64,000 bases of DNA from Theobroma cacao (lineage: Eukaryota; Streptophyta; Magnoliopsida; Malvales; Malvaceae): contig NC_030859.1 of assembly GCF_000208745.1 (NCBI RefSeq), positions 5,204,250 to 5,268,249 of the forward strand. Reading direction: 5' to 3'. A program made the translations under genes and the position numbers. This document shows positions 58,497 to 64,000 of this stretch, one piece after another. A model generated the notes under the pieces. The model did not search any database. It saw only the letters and a program-made list of their open reading frames with translations, and was not told where the DNA came from. The first letter of the stretch is position 1. Every line of letters starts with the position of its first letter.

Positions 58497-60411
58497 CACA
58501 TAAATTAGTGGAGTTGGCTATGATTCACCCAAACACATCAATTGGTTAAAAATGTTGGGTAGAATGTTAGTTATCCCTATAGGTTGACTAGGCTGCTTGG
58601 AGGTACATCATTTATTTTCTTGTTTTATGATGATTGCCAAAATGATAACCTATACCTTTATTAATTTCATTGTAATCCTTAAGAATTGCTTACATTATAT
58701 AGTTGTAAGGTACTACATCATACGAAAAAAAAAAAAAAACTATGGGTTTGTAACTTGTAAGCCATCATACAGTGATTGCTTGCTAGCTTCTTTTCCTACA
58801 TTCCTTTTATGACTTTTTTGCATATTTGTTTACAATGCATGTTGGTCATTTGTAGATGGTAGTATAATGTTATTAAAAGTTCTTTTGCATTGCTATATTA
58901 TTGGGGGGCTTTCTGAAAGGAAAGTATTTGCATGACTATTATGGTTTCCATCTATCATTTTCTTCTTCATTAGCAAATGCTTGTCTTCAAAATTCTTGAA
59001 CAATGGATGCACAATAATTTACATGTTTGGGTCTTCGCAACTGTATTTGTATAACATGATTTGTTGTCTGTCATTTGCTTCCAAGGGCAGATTCTTGTAT
59101 CAACGGAGACTTTTTTTTGTTTCTTTTCTTTTGCACGAAATCAATGGAATCTTTTAGCTAATCTACGCATTTGTAATGAATGGATGTCAAAGAAATTTAA
59201 CATTAAAACTTTGGGTTCAACTAAGAACTGGGAAATTCTATGCTTATACTAATGGCCAAAGAGGGAGGAACCCATTCTTTCCCTTCGTTTCATTTTGTAT
59301 CTTCTGTTTTTTCATTTAAAAGAATTTAATAAAATATTGGTGAAGGTTTTTTTTTTCCCTTAAGTAAACACAATGTTGGAGTAAATCATATGGTTAATTA
59401 GGTTCAAAAGCTTTATCATACAAATTCCAGAAAAACTTAAGCTTCAAAAACTCAATCGAGGCAAGGGCACAATGCTTTTCAAGTTAAGGGCTGATTGATT
59501 TTAAAAATATGTTTTCAACAGTTAATCTTCATTTCTGCAATATAAGGAATTTGGAAAATTTCTCTCTTAAATTTCCTTATTAATATTACAAAATTGCTAA
59601 AGTTGGGTTTCCAACTTTTCCACTAATTTGTCCAAGGAAAGAAAAAACTTTTCCACTACATCTGCCATATCTTGTTTTTCAATTTTCCAAATTTAGTTAT
59701 TTATCTTATTGTTCATGTTTATAGAGGAAAATGAAAAACATTTTTCTAAAATTTAAAAGGTCCTAAATGAGTGAAAATAAAATCCATTCAGGTGGAAAGT
59801 TTGTGGCACTAATTTGAGCTTTAGATCAGAGTAGTACAATTCCTCAGAAAGAGACAGTTAAATAGGTAGGTGTGGTTGCATGTGGACATGCAGTAATCGC
59901 CTGCCTTGAAAGATAAAATGCTTTTCCATTCCTGGAATAGCAGCTCAAGCAAGCATGTATTCAGCATTGGAGTATAAACCCCACATTTGAACATTGGTTA
60001 AATAGATTGTCTTGCTCTTGCCGCAAAAACTGATAAATAAACAATGGGCTTCCAAGAACAATGTACTTGCCAATGCACATGATACATTTGTTCAACAATA
60101 ACCAAGATGATTCAGACTTATCTGGTGTAATGGCCATGGTTCATGGCAAATGGAGCCAGCTAACTGGCAATTATAATACAAGATCAAAGGTACATGCTGG
60201 AGACTAGTGTTTTATATTTTAATCACAATCAACCAAATGGGTAAACATTGACATGTTTTTTGGTATTACTAGTTTACTACCTGCTATACTACTCATACAA
60301 CGAACAATGTAGCATACATGTGATTTCAATTTGTTTTTCTTCTTCATTTTTTTGTCCTACAGCTGACTGTGGTAAATGGACAAATAATTGGAAGAAAAGG
60401 CTCTACCTGAT
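58497..60411. other. Intergenic region between NAC and NADP-MDH (tail to tail)
   Basis: Both neighbours end here, so it contains two 3' UTRs and spacer. A poly-A tract lies near 58725-58739. Short frames at 59061-59252 and 60248-60457 lack motifs. No gene, tRNA or transposon end recognised. Confidence 0.5.
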
Positions 60412-63400
60412 TTACATTTCTCCAGGAAGCATTGTATCCTCAGGTAGATCACAGTAAGCAATACCCTGAAAAGAGAAGAAAAAAGCATTCAATGATATGC
60501 TTCTTTCAGCAATAGTGAGAACAATGTTGTGTCTTGACATTTAGTCATTTACCTCCCCTGTAAGATGGGCTACACATCGCTTCTCAGCTAGCAACTCCGC
60601 TTCCGTCTGGCAAATTCGTTGGTGTAACAATGTATAAAAATTAGTGCTATAATGTATGGATGTAGTGTGCTTATTTCATACTGTGATATTCAAAAGTTCC
60701 ATATTCCCCTTTAGATCCACAAAATTCTTGCTGGAAACAAAAGCTTACCTTTCTAATTCGCTTTAGTAGATAGTCATCAAAGATCACATCCTTGACAAGT
60801 TCATAATCACCATCTCCCTACAGAGCGGAATTCAAAATGACATTCTAAAGTTGCCTTAAATCTATATAAGAGTGAACAAAAGGATTTCAATAAAAGATAA
60901 AAGAAAGTCTTTGATTTCCTACTTTTGATCTGCATGGCATGCTGAAAACGATATCCTCCACTATACCGTATGGATTTCCATTGGTATAAACCTACATTAG
61001 CATTGAAAAAAGTAAGAATGGAAATGATTTGGAACAGCATAAATACAATGTACAATCTTGTTCAGCTTAAATAACTGCTATGGGTTTTTACTCTCTTGGC
61101 AAACAAAGTACAGTATACTTGTTCTCAACATGAGAAATAGCATAAAAAAGCCGGAGTTATACACAAATATGCACTTGGGCACATATGCAATATATTCCCC
61201 TTTTACAATGGAGACTATAGTCAAAAATTATAAAGGTAATGGATCTCAAATATACAATTACTTCCAAAGAATTTTCCCCCTTTATGGAAGGTTGGGCAAA
61301 AAAATTATTTCTCTGTTAAGGTAAAGATGGAGTTAATAAAGACACAACATGCATGCATGTGATCATGTGTACTCTATGGGCATGAACTTACTCCAGAAGA
61401 AAACCAATCACCCTCAGGTGTGGGAGTTATTAAAGACTTGATGGCATCAACTATTGACACAGCAGTAGATGCAGCTGAAGATCTTCCCCATTTCTGAATT
61501 AACACACCACCTCTCTGCAAATCACATTATTACATATTAACTGATAAAAGATAAGGCCCAAATAGCTCATGAAGTTTTATCCAGCATGGCATTTCAGAGA
61601 TTTACTTAATGGTTCCATATATCTTACCTTTTGGACCATTTCAGTGAACTCCTCTTCTAACCATTTGTGATCCTTGATGACCTCTTTGACAGGTAAGCCA
61701 CTGATTCTAGCATTTAGGAAGTCTGGAACCTAGTCAAAATCACATACAGAATATCTTATGACAAAGTCTTCGGAACCTAATCTATGCATTTTCTAAGACA
61801 GTTTTTAATACCTGAGTGGTTGAGTGATTTCCCCAAATTGTCATATTTGATACTTGATCATAGAAGACACCAGCTTTTAGGGCAAGCTGCAGAAACAATT
61901 GCTTTTATGTAAAACAGTATTTTTATTATTATTTTTGCAGGTGAAAATTAATAACAAACAATTACTGGAACAGGTATTACTCAAGCAATACATATACCTG
62001 GCATTTTGCTCTATTTTCATCCAACCTAGTCAAAGCATGAAAATTCTTTGCAGGTATATTTGGAGCATTTTTCATACAAATTAAGGCACTGCATAAAAGA
62101 ATAAAATAATGAATTAGAGGCCTTAAAGGAGCCTATATACTTGGGCATCAAGCACAGTGAAATAACAAAGATATGATGCATATCATTTTGACAATGAAAG
62201 CAGCAGCAACAGCCTTAATGGCAAAGCTCCTTACTTGGTGTTGCAGGGGTTGCCCACTACTATCACCTTGACATTATGAGATGCAACAGCATTGAGAGCT
62301 TTTCCCTATAATGTTTAGAACCAAGGTCATGACTGCTGCTTGATTTGAACACGTAATAAGTCAAAAAAAAAAAAAAAGACCCAAAAATATGAAAGCACCT
62401 GCTCAGCGAATATCTGCCCATTGATGTCCAACAAGCCAGCTCGTTCCATTCCAGGCCCTCGTGGCTTTGCTCCAATCAGAAGAGCCCATTCAGCATCTTG
62501 GAACACCTCATATGGATTTATTCCAATTCTAACCTCCCTCAATAGAGGAAACAAGGAATCTTCAAGTTCCATTGCCACTCCTGCATGCATTAGGACATCA
62601 ATTTGAAAAGAGTGGCAGCAATTACAGAAAGAGTGTCATTGTTTATGTTCCTTGCATCAAAAGAGTTTCAGGAGGACCATTTTCTCCAAGAACAAGTTAC
62701 TTCAAGTCTAGAGTTTTTCACAATAAATGCTCCAACAATAGTTTGGCTGTGCATAGAGTTCATTGTCATAGATACATATGCTGCTCATTGAAACTATACC
62801 CATTTTTCTCAAGAAATATACAGTTTTCTTCATTTTGAAATTACAATTGACATCTACTTTGTCAAAATCCATCATAAAAATAAATCAAGAGCCGTACCTT
62901 CAAGAGCCTGTATTGACCTTTCAGATCCCAATAGTTTCAGAGCAATTGGCTGATTTGGTCCAAATACCTCACCAGATGCAAGCTGGAAGAGCAAAACAAC
63001 TTAGCTACTAATATATCTTAAATACAAATTTCATGAATTATGAAGGGCTATTTTCTCTAATGAAGATATCCAGGACATTAATGCAGTATTGTAAAAGAAA
63101 CCTTATAATCAAGATACTATCAAGCATCAACCTCAATATTTATTAGTGGAGCATATTTGGAAACGGTGGGGGAAGATCTCCTTTATTTATTTCCATAGCA
63201 TTAAAGCAAAAACGGCAATTAATGAGATTAAGGCTGGAAATTTGAAGGAATAGGAAACTATCACTACAACTACTGTAGAATAATGCTCTGGAAATGGTAA
63301 CTATAATATAATTTGCTGTTAAGATTCCGTTATCTTCATTCGCTATATCCTACAGGACATTTGGATCCAAGCATGCAGCTGGATTGAACCAAGCCTGTGT

Positions 63401-63853
63401 TTAGTAAGTTGTTTAACCTCACATGATGCTTAGCTTCACTGATGCACACAATCCTTCCTTAATAATAACCTTTTTTTAGGATAGTCAGTGTTATAGAAGG
63501 GCATCTGGTTAATTGGTTAACAGCAAGTATAGATGATGATGAATTCACAGAGGAAAAGCTATAAACATAAAAAAGGGAATAATACCTAAACAAGCTCCTG
63601 AACTGTTCAGAAAAATTCAAATAAATCATTATTCTTTTATTGCAGTAGAAGAATAAGGACTTACTTGAATTTTCTTAAATAGATCAAGGGTTCTTTTAAG
63701 CATTATGCCTAAATAAATCTTCAATGGACATGAAAGGGATTTCAAACTTAAATTGAAGTTACTTACTTTGAAAAGAAGATGGTTGGAGATCATCCCAGCA
63801 GCGCCAGAGACAGCTATATTTACTAATTTCTCCCAGGATTTTGTCTCCTCTTC
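60412..63853 (-). CDS. NADP-MDH: NADP-dependent malate dehydrogenase, chloroplastic (5' end missing)
   Basis: Chloroplast stroma enzyme reducing oxaloacetate to malate with NADPH; key to the malate valve and light-activated by thioredoxin. Exons on the minus strand: 63853-63767, 62982-62898, 62580-62399, 62305-62235, 62088-61998, 61886-61812, 61729-61628, 61514-61392, 60991-60923, 60817-60749, 60606-60553 and 60465-60412, giving 353 residues. Motifs: [21 protein letters not shown] (nucleotide fold, split), [38 protein letters not shown] and [12 protein letters not shown] with the catalytic His. The C-terminal regulatory extension has cysteines in [11 protein letters not shown] and AYCDLPED, 12 residues apart, and ends TMLPGEM. 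Transit peptide and N-terminal cysteine pair lie right of the window. All frames join cleanly. Confidence 0.95.
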
Positions 63854-64000
63854 CTGTTAACAATTGCAACAATGATATACTGATGCCACCATAATTTAAA
63901 TAATTCAAACAAACAAGATGCCAGAATCAAAGATGACCAAATTGTGGGCAAGGAAAGAAAAAAAGGTTGAGGTGACTGATCTGTGGGCTTTAAATTGAAA
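63854..64000 (-). other. Intron of NADP-MDH
   Basis: Sequence upstream of the exon at 63853-63767 begins with the acceptor (AG at 63855-63854) and shows no coding sequence. The preceding exon must lie beyond the right edge. Confidence 0.7.

Noticed and set aside
1..64000. CRISPR arrays, bacterial operons, riboswitches or tRNA genes
   Set aside because: The window is plant nuclear DNA; no direct-repeat/spacer array or convincing cloverleaf was found by eye. A tRNAscan run would settle the tRNA question.

Overview
The window is nuclear DNA from a flowering plant, most likely a eudicot. Genes are split by GT-AG introns, intergenic DNA is very AT-rich, and plant-only families are present (NAC factors, an SKU5-like protein, chloroplast NADP-malate dehydrogenase). 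The large LTR element carries an upstream ORF that I recognise from cotton-type Tat/Ogre elements, which hints at Malvaceae, but that is inference. Exon coordinates were worked out by hand from splice signals and reading frame.

Layout. 1-1794 (-): 5' part of an SKU5-similar multicopper-oxidase-like gene, running off the left edge. 3246-8701 (-): complete six-exon RABC2-type Rab GTPase gene with a microsatellite-rich intron. 8702-11766: AT-rich spacer with a dispersed repeat and two small GC-rich islands. 11767-16600 (-): decayed L1-type LINE (zinc knuckle, endonuclease, reverse transcriptase, RNase H). 17096-17595: an unusual array of paired palindrome-like motifs. 19982-25705 (+): NAC gene of the NAC050/NAC052 type, with a hAT-type MITE in its 3.2-kb third intron. 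26315-28874: non-autonomous Helitron with tandem internal repeats and a 580-bp assembly gap. 29162-46801 (-): a full-length 17.6-kb Tat/Ogre-like Gypsy retrotransposon with matching 5-bp target duplications, tRNA-Arg-type primer site, upstream ORF1, gag, pol with two RNase H domains, and a 3'-UTR minisatellite. 47030-49060: nest of inverted and direct AT-rich repeats. 50262-52507 (+): complete seven-exon eIF6 gene. 55333-58496 (+): complete six-exon membrane-tethered NAC gene (NAC053/NAC078 type). 60412-63853 (-): chloroplast NADP-dependent malate dehydrogenase, its 5' end beyond the right edge.

The six host genes are unrelated in pathway. The common thread is history: two NAC types that sit next to each other in Arabidopsis are here about 30 kb apart, with much of the interval made of Helitron, LTR-element and MITE sequence around eIF6. 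The most interesting points are a stop-free, frame-preserving intron in the second NAC gene that would encode an extra hydrophobic segment if retained, the repeated modules and opposite-strand promoter-like block inside the LTRs, the dimeric 3'-UTR minisatellite, and the paired-motif array at 17.1-17.6 kb.
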